This document shows, in pieces, positions 18,794-29,588 of a stretch of 64,000 nt of DNA. The stretch is taken from the NCBI GenBank assembly GCA_024405635.1, contig JAKSOL010000003.1:1-64000 (forward strand). The letters run 5' to 3'. This DNA is from Salinivirgaceae bacterium. Lineage in GTDB: Bacteria; Bacteroidota; Bacteroidia; Bacteroidales; SZUA-534. The notes under the pieces were generated by a model. The model was not told the DNA's origin, made no database searches, and saw only the letters and a list, made by a program, of their open reading frames with translations. Numbering within the stretch: position 1 is the first letter of the stretch; each line of letters starts with the position of its first letter. Both the position numbers and the translations under genes were made by a program.

Positions 18794-19342
18794 TTAAAAC
18801 CTATATCCAACACCTGCCGAGCAAATGCCTTTGTAGCCCACACCAATTTCAACAGTTCCATATAATTTGCTACCGTAGCGAATACCGCAAGTGGTAATGT
18901 GGCCAATAACTTTAATGTTGTTGCGGTAAGAGTATCGGCAAAAACCGCCCGAAAGTCCTGAGTAGATGGCAAATTTGTCGGTGTTTACATAAACTGCACG
19001 CACCGATGTCATTGCGCCAAAAAGGAACGAGGTAACTGACTCTTTAGTTGTGCGGTTGTCGACGTATAAAAATTTATTGCATGATGCTGCATTTACTACC
19101 ACATCGCAACCAATTTGAATAAAACGAATTGGCTCGTATAAAGCGCTTATTGCTAAAGCTGGGAGGCAACGATCAATATACAATTCGTTGTAGTTTGAGT
19201 CTTCGCCGTCAAAATAGTTGTTGCCTATTGCGTTGTTTTCGCCAACGGTTATTTGCAAGTTCATTTTTGGGGTAAACTCTTGAGCTTGTGTTGCTATGCT
19301 AAAAAGTAGTGCAATTGCTGAAAGTAATATCTTGTTTTTCAT
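18794..19342 (-). CDS. small outer-membrane beta-barrel-like protein, array copy 7
   Basis: 182 aa from MKNKILLSAIALLFSIATQAQ (signal peptide). The array pattern is: QITVG near the start, a middle strand ALYEPIRFIQIGCDVV, then VYVNTDKFAIYSGLSGGFCRYS, GIRYGSKLYGTVEIGVGYKG and the terminal GVGYRF ending in Phe. This fits an eight-stranded barrel of the OmpA/OprF size class, but no named family is recognised. It is the last of seven same-strand paralogues and lies only 12 bases from copy 6's stop side. Confidence 0.65.
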   Translation of the reverse strand: MKNKILLSAIALLFSIATQAQEFTPKMNLQITVGENNAIGNNYFDGEDSNYNELYIDRCLPALAISALYEPIRFIQIGCDVVVNAASCNKFLYVDNRTTKESVTSFLFGAMTSVRAVYVNTDKFAIYSGLSGGFCRYSYRNNIKVIGHITTCGIRYGSKLYGTVEIGVGYKGICSAGVGYRF

Positions 19343-19380
19343 ATAATTACAAAAGTTAAGGTTGAACATGTTGTTGCTGG

Positions 19381-19986
19381 TTAGTTAAACTTGTAACCAA
19401 TACCTGCGGTTAGCAAACCTTTGTAGCCGCTTCCCATTTCAAATGTTCCGTATAATTTTTTGCCCAGCGTTACGCCAAAGTAGGTTACTTGAGCAAAACA
19501 AAACACATCGGCAAAACGCTCCTTTTCGTTGTAGTTTAAGTGTCCTTTGCACCAACGCTCGTAGCCCCAACCAAATGATGCGCCTGAGTACATGGTTAGT
19601 TTTTCTTGTTTAGCATAGGTAAATCGGCCTGTAAAAATTGATCCGTAAATAATGCTTTCGTAATGGTCGGGGGCATTGTTGCTATTTATTTTGTCGAGGT
19701 AAGCATCACCTTTAAAGTAAAACGCCTCGCAACCTATTTGAATAAATCGTGCTAAGTCGTAAAAAACGCCAACGTTTATTATTGGGCTATTTTGTTGACT
19801 AATAGTATTGTAAACCTCGCGGTCGTAATGGCTTATTGCTTCAAATTTTAAAATGCCGACGTTTGACGTATAGTGTGGGTGCGACAGCGTAACTTGTACC
19901 AAAATGGGTTTGTGCTCATTTTCGGTTTGGGCATTTGCGGTTAACGTGCAAGCTGCCAACAATATATATAGAAGTGCTTTTTTCAT
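19381..19986 (-). CDS. small outer-membrane beta-barrel-like protein, array copy 6
   Basis: 201 aa with signal peptide MKKALLYILLAACTLTANAQ. It shares the array's order of strands: VFYDLARFIQIGCEAF in the middle, FTYAKQEKLTMYSGASFGWGYE, then TYFGVTLGKKLYGTFEMGSGYKG and the terminal GIGYKFN. The middle segments differ strongly from the other copies while the last 30 residues are conserved. Function unknown; probably in the outer membrane. Confidence 0.65.
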   Translation of the reverse strand: MKKALLYILLAACTLTANAQTENEHKPILVQVTLSHPHYTSNVGILKFEAISHYDREVYNTISQQNSPIINVGVFYDLARFIQIGCEAFYFKGDAYLDKINSNNAPDHYESIIYGSIFTGRFTYAKQEKLTMYSGASFGWGYERWCKGHLNYNEKERFADVFCFAQVTYFGVTLGKKLYGTFEMGSGYKGLLTAGIGYKFN

Positions 19987-20019
19987 TGTTGTTGAGTTAA
20001 AAATGAGTGAATGTTGATG

Positions 20020-20604
20020 CTATTTGCCAAAATGATAACCAATGCCGCCCGAAACAAATCCAAGACATCCAGCTCCCACTTCGGCATATCCATAAATGCG
20101 TTTACCAACGCGTAAGCCTAAACAAGTTACTTGTCCCACAATTCGGGTTTGCATGTCGCCCTCTTCGTATTCGGTGTATTCGCACATACCAGCAGCGCCA
20201 CCTACGTACATTTTTACAAAGTCGGTGTTTAAGTAAACGTAGTTGGCGGTAACTGTTAGGCTGTAAAAACTTTTGCGAATGGTAATGTCGTCATTCGAAT
20301 TCTGGTCATATAGATTTCGTTTGTATTTAACGTTTTGCGAAAAGCCTGATAGGTTCATTCCAAACTCAAGGTGCTTCGTAAATTCATATCTAAACGAAAC
20401 AACCGCTGCAGGTTTCCAACCATTTGGTGTAACTGCTCTATAGCTGTTATCCCAAGCATCGGAATAATAGTCTGAAAAATAAAAATGGGTTATTGTGCTC
20501 GATTCGGTTACTCCAGCTTGAACACTCAATTTATTTATGTCCGATTGTGCTTTTGAAACAATGCAAGCCAGAGCAAGTGTTGTAATTAGAATTAGTTTTT
20601 TCAT
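20020..20604 (-). CDS. small outer-membrane beta-barrel-like protein, array copy 5
   Basis: 194 aa with signal peptide MKKLILITTLALACIVSKAQ. Conserved blocks are FRYEFTKHLEFGMNLSG, ANYVYLNTDFVKMYVGGAAGM, GLRVGKRIYGYAEVGAGCLG and GGIGYHFGK. The DNA coding for the C-terminal end shares an 18-base exact stretch with copy 2 (both encode GFVSGG), suggesting gene conversion or recent duplication. Function unknown. Confidence 0.65.
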   Translation of the reverse strand: MKKLILITTLALACIVSKAQSDINKLSVQAGVTESSTITHFYFSDYYSDAWDNSYRAVTPNGWKPAAVVSFRYEFTKHLEFGMNLSGFSQNVKYKRNLYDQNSNDDITIRKSFYSLTVTANYVYLNTDFVKMYVGGAAGMCEYTEYEEGDMQTRIVGQVTCLGLRVGKRIYGYAEVGAGCLGFVSGGIGYHFGK

Positions 20605-20630
20605 AGTTAAAGTTTATTGAAGGTTGTGGG

Positions 20631-21182
20631 TTAAAAACGGTATCCAACACCAAATTGCATAACACCTTTGGCTCCGCATCCAAGTTCCATTTTGCCATAT
20701 AAGTCGTTTCCTATTCTAAGGCCCATTATGGTTACTTGAGTTGCTAAAAGGTCAGAATCTAAAGTTGGGTCTTTTAGATTTATAGACGAACCAATTTCGG
20801 CACTTGAGTACAGTGTTGCTGCTCCAAATTGTAGAATGTCAACTTTAAGACCAAACATGCAAGCTAATGCATATCCGTATTCAATTTCTCTAAGGTAAGA
20901 ATCTCTGTAAACATAATTGCCTTGTGAATAAGTAAATGAGGCACCAAACGATATTCGTTTAAATGTTTGGTAATACACCGATAGGTTTACGGTTGGATTT
21001 CCCATGTCGGCAATAATGTTGTCGTACGAGTCGCCAAATGGTTGAAAAAATACAAGTCCAGGAGTTTCTGTTGGTAAAAGACCTGCCGAACATTCAAGAG
21101 AAATTTTTGGAGTTTCGTCTTCTTGTGCCGATGCGCTAAAAAAGCAAAACGCAGAGGCGAAAATCAGAATAAATCGTTTCAT
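20631..21182 (-). CDS. small outer-membrane beta-barrel-like protein, array copy 4
   Basis: 183 aa with signal peptide MKRFILIFASAFCFFSASAQ, almost identical to that of copy 1 (22480-23088). The upstream bases AAAAAGGTTAGGTTGT are also shared with copy 1. Array blocks are VYYQTFKRISFGASFTY, FGLKVDILQFGAATLYSSAEIGSS, GLRIGNDLYGKMELGCGAKG and the terminal GVGYRF. Function unknown. Confidence 0.65.
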   Translation of the reverse strand: MKRFILIFASAFCFFSASAQEDETPKISLECSAGLLPTETPGLVFFQPFGDSYDNIIADMGNPTVNLSVYYQTFKRISFGASFTYSQGNYVYRDSYLREIEYGYALACMFGLKVDILQFGAATLYSSAEIGSSINLKDPTLDSDLLATQVTIMGLRIGNDLYGKMELGCGAKGVMQFGVGYRF

Positions 21183-21225
21183 AAAAAGGTTAGGTTGTTT
21201 TGTAAGTTGTTGTTAGACAGTTGTA

Positions 21226-21837
21226 TTAAAATCGGTAGCCAATGCCTATTGAGCCAGAACCAATGCCTAAATCGGCAGCAAAGAATGTTTTTTTGCCAAC
21301 TTGAATGCCTATTGGGCTGTAGTGTAAGAAAAATGGCCAAAATCCAACTTTTTTCGAATTGGCAATTTCGTCCATACTTGATTTGTGGTCGTCAACTGTA
21401 GTCATTAGTATTCCAAATCCCAACGAGGCATTGGTGTAAAGTTTTACAATGTCTCTTTTCATATAATAAAACCTAAACTATGGACTAAGACCAAACATTT
21501 TGTCCATGCAAACATACATTTCGTCTGGGGAGGTGTATTGTTTTCTTATGCAAAACAATCTGGTTTCAACACCCATTTCTATTCGTTTGCTAATGGGTTT
21601 GAGAGCGCTAAAGTTTATCGAAAATGGCGATGAGTATATTAAATCAACGTCAAATTCGGGACCACAACCACACGACACCATCCATTCGGATAAATCTAAG
21701 TAAATTAAGTCGGCTGAGTAGCTTGGGCCTACTGTTGCTTGAATTGCCCAATGTGGAGTTTCAGTTTCTGATTGTGCATTTAAACTATTGCTGCAAAATA
21801 GTATGGCACAAATAGTTAGCAAGGTTAGTTTTTTCAT
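21226..21837 (-). pseudogene. array copy 3, interrupted by an in-frame TAG
   Basis: The reading frame opens at 21837 (signal peptide MKKLTLLTICAILFCSNSLNAQ), runs to MFGLSP, meets a TAG at 21478-21480, and continues in the same frame through FRFYYMKRDIVKLYTNASLG to the family's terminal GIGYRF at 21226. Length (203 codons) and every array block are intact, so one nonsense change splits an otherwise complete paralogue. An ATG at 21460-21462 could in principle restart the second half, but without a signal peptide. TAG is used as a normal stop elsewhere in the window, so recoding is unlikely. Confidence 0.75.
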
Positions 21838-21875
21838 AATAGTTTAGTTTTTGTAGTTAATAATTGCTTGTTGCA

Positions 21876-22454
21876 TTAAAATCGGTAGCCAACGCCGCCC
21901 GAAACAAATCCTTTTATACCAGCTCCCAACTCGGCAGTGCAGTACCACTTGCTACCGTAGCGTATGCCTATAGCTGTAAGTTGTCCAAGGGCTTTTATTT
22001 CATCATTATCAGCAGATTTTTTTGTTTCGCGGCAATAGCCAACCGAGCCGCCAGAGTACAAACTGTAATTCGGTTTGTTTGTGTATAGGAATTTAACCGA
22101 TGCCATTGCTCCGTATAAAAGTGTGGTGTGGGTTTCGGTTTTGCCAGTTGCTTCATAAGTTGCTTTTGTTCTGGCTGTGCTTAATTCAATGTCGCCACCA
22201 ATTTGTATGTGCTGTGTAATTTCGTACATGGCACTAATCGATACTACTGGCGAGTAATGGTCAACTTCGTAGTATTTTTCACTGTAACCGTCATGTGGGT
22301 CGTACATAACCCATTTGTGGTTTCCAAAATGGCTGTTTTTGGTTGCGTTGTTTGTTCCTACAATTAGCTGTAAGTTCACTTTCTTCTCGTTGGTTTGAGC
22401 AGTTGATGCAAAACACATCAACATTATTACTGCAATTATTGATACTTGTTTCAT
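21876..22454 (-). CDS. small outer-membrane beta-barrel-like protein, array copy 2
   Basis: 192 aa with signal peptide MKQVSIIAVIMLMCFASTAQ. It shows the blocks NLQLIVGTNNATKNSHF, AMYEITQHIQIGGDIEL, ASVKFLYTNKPNYSLYSGGSVGYCRE, GIRYGSKWYCTAELGAGIKG and the terminal GVGYRF. It is the closest match to copy 7 over the N-terminal and C-terminal blocks. Function unknown; probably surface-exposed loops on a small barrel. Confidence 0.65.
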   Translation of the reverse strand: MKQVSIIAVIMLMCFASTAQTNEKKVNLQLIVGTNNATKNSHFGNHKWVMYDPHDGYSEKYYEVDHYSPVVSISAMYEITQHIQIGGDIELSTARTKATYEATGKTETHTTLLYGAMASVKFLYTNKPNYSLYSGGSVGYCRETKKSADNDEIKALGQLTAIGIRYGSKWYCTAELGAGIKGFVSGGVGYRF

Positions 22455-22479
22455 AGTGGTTTCTCTTTGTTTGTTTTTG

Positions 22480-23088
22480 TTATAGTCGGTAGCCTATGCC
22501 AACATTTGCAATGCCTTTGCAGCCGTAGCCAAGCTCAACGAATCCAAAAAGCTGTTTGCCATAATTTATGCCCAAAAAGTTAAAATGAGCAGCGCCTCGT
22601 TGTTTAACACCATCGTGTGCGCTAAACAAAGCAACGCCAACTGAGCCCGAAACATACATGTTCATGTTTTCGCGTGCCAAGTAGTTAATTTTTGCACTTG
22701 CCATTATTGCAAAAAAGTTTGCCCGAAACGAGTGGTCGTATTTAGCATCGTTGTTTATGTATGTGCCAGTTCTACTGTCCCAATATTTTCGTTCGTTTAG
22801 CGAGCATTGTCTTTTATCGGTGTAAAAAATCAAATTGGTACCCAATTGAATAAACTTGTTGTAGCATACATATCCGTCGGCAACTATTATTGGAGCTCTG
22901 CGTTGGGCGGGGTTAGAGTAATATTCTTTGCCCATGCGAACAAAATTTTCGCTTACAAATTTGCGATAGTCAGTCACCTCTTTTGGGTCTCCTAAACCAA
23001 TTTGTACAATGTACTTTGAGTTCTCGTTTTGTGCCGATGCGCTAAAAAAGCAAAACGCGGTGGCGAAAATCAGGATAAATCGTTTCAT
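22480..23088 (-). CDS. small outer-membrane beta-barrel-like protein, array copy 1
   Basis: 202 aa from the ATG at 23088 (MKRFILIFATAFCFFSASAQ); the frame is open to 23133 but the extra residues precede the signal peptide. Blocks are YIVQIGLGDPKEV, YNKFIQLGTNLIFYT, ASAKINYLARENMNMYVSGSVGVAL, GINYGKQLFGFVELGYGCKG and the terminal GIGYRL. First gene of the array. It is divergent from the hybrid sensor at 23350, which is a plausible regulator by position only. Confidence 0.65.
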   Translation of the reverse strand: MKRFILIFATAFCFFSASAQNENSKYIVQIGLGDPKEVTDYRKFVSENFVRMGKEYYSNPAQRRAPIIVADGYVCYNKFIQLGTNLIFYTDKRQCSLNERKYWDSRTGTYINNDAKYDHSFRANFFAIMASAKINYLARENMNMYVSGSVGVALFSAHDGVKQRGAAHFNFLGINYGKQLFGFVELGYGCKGIANVGIGYRL

Positions 23089-23290
23089 AAAAAGGTTAGG
23101 TTGTGAGTTTTGTATTTTAATGACAAATAACATAGTAAAAACCCTACGTTAGGGAATAATAAAATTTAACCAATTGGCGAAAAAATTGCTTAAAGGTAAA
23201 ATTAACAAGCTTTGCTACATATAAAATTATGCCAAGCGCGTTTGCATTAAACTTTTTTGAATGAGAGAGTTTCCCACACTCAAAGTTTCT

Positions 23291-23298
23291 TAAATTTG
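23291..23298 (+). promoter_or_regulatory. -7 element of the hybrid sensor gene
   Basis: TAAATTTG matches TAnnTTTG and lies 52 bases before the start codon. The -33 element is not clear (TTT at the expected distance). Confidence 0.4.
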
Positions 23299-23349
23299 AA
23301 CTTCGTTTGCGCAAAATAGCAACGCGAAAAACCTATAAAATTTTAAACA

Positions 23350-26160
23350 ATGGGAATAAAAAAACTCTTCTGCAAAGTTCTGCTTATAGTGTTATGCCTT
23401 GTGCAACATCCAGCTTTTGCATCCGACCTCACAGTTGGCTCTCGAGTAAACATCTATCCGTATTATTTCCTTTCGGACAATTCGAAAACTTCAACTTACG
23501 ACGGTATTATTCCTCTTGTTTTGCGCAACATGTTAGGCAATCAGTTCTTGCTTAAATTTTCAGGTTCCTTTGCCGACACTACCGACATTATTCTACAATT
23601 TGAAAACGACTCATTGTCCAACGCATACGACTGGGTAGCATTGCCTATGCAAATCGATTTTGTGGTGTGCTACCACAAGTCAAATGTTATACGGTCGATG
23701 GACGAGTTGCGCAAACGTAAAACCATTGTTGCAACAACATCAGACGTGTTTTCAACAATGCGACGAATGAACAAAGTGTCGATAATAGAGGTTGAAACCG
23801 ATAAGCAAGCTCTTGAAATGCTTTTAGATAGTACACAGCAGTGCGCATTGTTGCCAGTTTCGTACATGCGTCATCTAAAAAGAACATACAAGCAATTTGC
23901 AAACATCGAATTTGTTCCAACTCCATTTTTATCGCAACGTATTGGGTTGGCTGTGCGTCATCGCAGCCTAGTGCCTGCCGATTATATCAACGAGCGGTTC
24001 ATGGCTAATATGAATCGCGACAAGCAAAATCCAGAGTGGATTGAAACCATTATGCCATCAATTAGCAGCCAACGCCAGTTGCATGTGGCTCACATTTGGA
24101 TTGTTGTGCTTGTGGTAGTTATAATATTCTTGATTTACATAATACATCTTATTGCCATTGAACTTGGAGTGTCAACAAAGGAACATATAACCGAAATGGT
24201 TAAAACCAACGTTACTCCAATAGTGCTACCATTAGGCAATCCTATGATAAAAAAACTGCTTGACTATTCGTCGCTATGGTTTATGGTAAACGACAAAAAT
24301 GGTAAGATAGTGCGCATTAGCAGCACACTTTTGAGTCAAACAATTGGCGAAAAAGAACTACCCCAAAACTCATCGTTGACCGATATTTTCCCGCCCGAAT
24401 TAGCTGAACGTTTGCTTCAATACGATAACCTAATCTACACGCAACAACAGCAATCCGTGGTAGACTCGTTACGTTTTAAGCTACAACGATTTGAATCCGA
24501 TCGTTGGATAGTTAAATATCCGTTCCAATTTAGTGGTCAAAACGAAATATTCATCTTATCGATGATTGTGCCACCTTCCCACGCTAATATGTTCTACAAC
24601 AACATGTCAATTGAGGTGTTCCTAAAATCGGTTCTTGATACATTGCCTGACATCATTTATATTAAAGACACTCAAGGTAAATACCTGCAAGCCAACAAGG
24701 CATTTTACGAACTTTATAATCTTACAGAACAAGAAATAGTTGGCCATACCGATTTTGATTTATATAGGTCGCGCGTGGCCGACTCGTTCCAAAAAAGCGA
24801 TCAATTTGTTATTGATAATGGCACAACTTGGTTCGAAACTGAGTGGCAATGCGATGCACAAGGCAACCGCCATAAGTTTGAAAACAAAAAAGTGCCTTTG
24901 TATGACTTCGACAACAAAGTGTATGCAATTATGGGTATAAGCCACGAAATTACCCACCACGAATTGTATGATCAGGAATTACGCGAAGAAAAAGAAGAAA
25001 TACAACTAGCAAATGCTCAAAAACAAGAGTTCTTGATGAGCGTTGGCTCCGATTTTAGAGAACCTTCAGCATCAACAATTGAATTGGCCGATTTGCTTTA
25101 CGATAACGACCTTACATTTGACCAACGCGCCGACATTGTTGACTCAATTAAAGCTCATGGCAACCTTATGCTTGATATGATTAACGGTGTTTCCGATTTT
25201 TCACAAATCGACAACGATGCCATGCATATTAAAAACGAGTGGTTTAACATAAACTCCATAATGGCAAGCGTTTACAACAACGCCAACAACAAAAAAATTC
25301 AACTTGGCAAAGAAAATGTTGTAATGTCGTTAGCCTATGGCGCGTTTGACGACGAGGTGCTAGTTCACTCCGATAGCTTCCGCCTGCAACAAGTGCTCAA
25401 AAATGCCATCGATATAGGCTTGCGCTACACAAAAACCGACCGCATGACCATTGGCTACCAACTTGGCGACGACCGCATTTATTTCTACATCGATTCAATG
25501 AACAAAAAGAGAACACTTGACGATATTCGCCAATATGTGCTCAATTGTCAAGACTCAAATATTAAGCAAAACGACGATGCCATACCTTCAACCATTTCAA
25601 CCATCATAGCCCAACGATTGGTAAAAAAACTAAATGGTCGCATTTGGATTGATTTACACAACTTTAACGAGCCATTCATTTTGTTCTACATACCTTATTC
25701 AGCACACAAAAACGACAAAAAATCCGACGAACGCCGCATCGATGTATCGCAATATCAATGGAACAAATACAAGGTGCTTATTGCCGAAGACGAAGATATG
25801 CAATACACCATTTTGCAGGGTTTGCTAGCTCCAACTGGCATAACAATTTACCGCGCTGCCGATGGCGTTGATGCTATAAATATGTACGACGACATTCCAA
25901 ATATCAACATTGTGCTTATGGATATAAAAATGCCACGTGTTGATGGTTTTGATGCCGCTCGACAAATTCTGTCGCGCAATCCAAATGCTCTAATCATAGC
26001 TCAAACCAATGTTGCATCGCCCGAGTATATTAAACAATTCAACGACATCGGTTTTAAATCGATGCTCATGAAACCCGTGAGCCAATTGGAACTTTATCAC
26101 GTTATGGACAAATACTTGGGCAAAACAATTATTCCTGTTGACGAAAAACTGATTGAATAA
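23350..26160 (+). CDS. hybrid sensor protein with degenerate kinase core and intact receiver
   Basis: 936 aa. It has a signal peptide (residues 1-24), a periplasmic SBP_bac_3-like domain (~27-230), a TM helix (~242-266), a cytoplasmic PAS-like region (~300-410), a clear PAS domain (~430-535: LDTLPDIIYIKDTQGKYLQANKAF), a HisKA-like helical pair, an HATPase-like fold and a C-terminal receiver (~795-920). In the HisKA motif the phospho-accepting His is Ser567 (VGSDFREP where MSHEIRTP is expected). The G-boxes of the ATPase are absent (DSMNKKR and DAIPSTISTI occupy those places). The receiver keeps its acidic pair, Asp858 in VLMDIKMP, the Thr and the Lys. It probably cannot autophosphorylate and may relay or titrate phosphate from another kinase. 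Confidence 0.8.
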   Translation: MGIKKLFCKVLLIVLCLVQHPAFASDLTVGSRVNIYPYYFLSDNSKTSTYDGIIPLVLRNMLGNQFLLKFSGSFADTTDIILQFENDSLSNAYDWVALPMQIDFVVCYHKSNVIRSMDELRKRKTIVATTSDVFSTMRRMNKVSIIEVETDKQALEMLLDSTQQCALLPVSYMRHLKRTYKQFANIEFVPTPFLSQRIGLAVRHRSLVPADYINERFMANMNRDKQNPEWIETIMPSISSQRQLHVAHIWIVVLVVVIIFLIYIIHLIAIELGVSTKEHITEMVKTNVTPIVLPLGNPMIKKLLDYSSLWFMVNDKNGKIVRISSTLLSQTIGEKELPQNSSLTDIFPPELAERLLQYDNLIYTQQQQSVVDSLRFKLQRFESDRWIVKYPFQFSGQNEIFILSMIVPPSHANMFYNNMSIEVFLKSVLDTLPDIIYIKDTQGKYLQANKAFYELYNLTEQEIVGHTDFDLYRSRVADSFQKSDQFVIDNGTTWFETEWQCDAQGNRHKFENKKVPLYDFDNKVYAIMGISHEITHHELYDQELREEKEEIQLANAQKQEFLMSVGSDFREPSASTIELADLLYDNDLTFDQRADIVDSIKAHGNLMLDMINGVSDFSQIDNDAMHIKNEWFNINSIMASVYNNANNKKIQLGKENVVMSLAYGAFDDEVLVHSDSFRLQQVLKNAIDIGLRYTKTDRMTIGYQLGDDRIYFYIDSMNKKRTLDDIRQYVLNCQDSNIKQNDDAIPSTISTIIAQRLVKKLNGRIWIDLHNFNEPFILFYIPYSAHKNDKKSDERRIDVSQYQWNKYKVLIAEDEDMQYTILQGLLAPTGITIYRAADGVDAINMYDDIPNINIVLMDIKMPRVDGFDAARQILSRNPNALIIAQTNVASPEYIKQFNDIGFKSMLMKPVSQLELYHVMDKYLGKTIIPVDEKLIE

Positions 26161-26191
26161 TAGTTTGACTAATAGATTTTTTTTGTTGTAA

Positions 26192-28222
<2,031 letters not shown>

Positions 28223-29560
28223 CTACTCCACAACTTTGTTGCACAACATAAACAAGCCGTTGCGAGTGGCAATAAGATTTTGCTTGGCCGCGTGCGAAAG
28301 TTTAGCAAACCGCACCTTGCGTACACTTTTCAGAAGAAATTGGTAACAACTCCATTGCAATACCCCCATTGCTGGTAGCAAAGCCATGCAAATGCTTGCT
28401 ATGTAGAAGTTTATGGCTAAGCCAATTGCTAAAAATGTGCCGCCATAAATCAGCGGAATGGTTAAAAGTACGCTTAGCCCATAACGAATTGAACTTTCAA
28501 ACATTTTGTCCTTTAATCTATTTATTAAAGGCGTGGGTGCTATGTATAACAATATGTTTGGTAGTGCTATGGCAAATGTTATGATTGTTACAAAGAATGA
28601 TGCAATAAGTTGTGTAGCAGCGTTTAGTAGTCCAGAGTTGGATTCTACTTCGGCATCACAAATGTTTAATTGCTTAAGGTTTTCAATATAATTGTTGGTC
28701 AATTTGTACAACTTTTCTACCAAGGCGGGGTTGTTGTTTTTGGCTTCTTCAAGTTTGGCAAATAACAATTTGTCGGCTTCAAGTTTTTGAGGCAACTTGT
28801 TGGGATTCAAATTGTTTGCTTTGGCGAAGAGATTGCCGTAACTATTTCGCAAAAAATCGATGGCATTGTAGTTAATGTCGTCGGTAATGTTGAGCATCCT
28901 GTTTTCAATTTGCTCACGAACTAAGGCGTCGAGTTGGCGTTGTGCGGTGCGAGGTTTGGTTTTGTACAACTCAAAAAATTGCTGAACAGAGATTGGCTTG
29001 CCAAATTTTAGCACCAATTGATTCTGAATGCCGAAGTAGTTTGAGTAGTGATTGCAAACTGGCAGCACTATCAAGTCCTTTTCAAAGTTATTCATCTTGG
29101 CTGCTTCAAATGCCATTTTGGTGTAACCCGACGAAAAAGCACCTAACCAATGCCGGTTTTGGTGCATTCCTTCTGGAAAAATTATAATGGTATTGCCATT
29201 GGCAAGTTGGCTTTCGGTTATTTTAAACGATTGCTCGTTTTTCTTCATAGCCTCTTCGCCGTCAACCATCATTCTAAAGGCCGGCAACAAACCAATGCTA
29301 CGCAAAAAATTGTTTGCAAGTGTGCTTTTCTCAAAAATATCAGCACGAGCCAAAATGCTTGGTTTACGATCGCGAAATGTTAGCACCAAACCTAATGGAT
29401 CGTTCATGCAGTTTTGGTGGTTGCATGCAATAAGTAAAGGGGTGTTGCTGCTAGGAATGTTTTCAAGTCCTATGCGGTAAACCTTGCGATACTGAATGTG
29501 ATTGTAGAAAAATCGCAGGTACGAACGAAAAATCCTATATATAGGATAAAAAGCATTCAT
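28223..29560 (-). CDS. PlsC-type glycerolipid acyltransferase family protein
   Basis: 445 aa. The acyltransferase domain is in the first half: ACNHQNCMNDPLGL (catalytic His and Asp), later FPEGMHQNRHWLGAFSSGYTKMAFEA (motif III with the glycine and Glu that bind glycerol phosphate). The C-terminal half has two or three hydrophobic segments (~320-405) anchoring it in the inner membrane. The family transfers acyl chains to (lyso)phosphatidate or related lipids. Substrate not certain. Single-gene unit on the minus strand. Confidence 0.75.
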   Translation of the reverse strand: MNAFYPIYRIFRSYLRFFYNHIQYRKVYRIGLENIPSSNTPLLIACNHQNCMNDPLGLVLTFRDRKPSILARADIFEKSTLANNFLRSIGLLPAFRMMVDGEEAMKKNEQSFKITESQLANGNTIIIFPEGMHQNRHWLGAFSSGYTKMAFEAAKMNNFEKDLIVLPVCNHYSNYFGIQNQLVLKFGKPISVQQFFELYKTKPRTAQRQLDALVREQIENRMLNITDDINYNAIDFLRNSYGNLFAKANNLNPNKLPQKLEADKLLFAKLEEAKNNNPALVEKLYKLTNNYIENLKQLNICDAEVESNSGLLNAATQLIASFFVTIITFAIALPNILLYIAPTPLINRLKDKMFESSIRYGLSVLLTIPLIYGGTFLAIGLAINFYIASICMALLPAMGVLQWSCYQFLLKSVRKVRFAKLSHAAKQNLIATRNGLFMLCNKVVE

Positions 29561-29588
29561 AACCTTTAATTAATTGGTTTCTAGTGAG

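Noticed and set aside
21478-21480. TAG recoding in the barrel array
   Set aside because: Genes such as the methyltransferase ending at 6330 and glmM ending at 41913 use TAG as an ordinary stop.
23142-23154. CCCTA ... TAGGG dyad upstream of the barrel array
   Set aside because: Arms of 5 bp are too short to support an operator or terminator claim.
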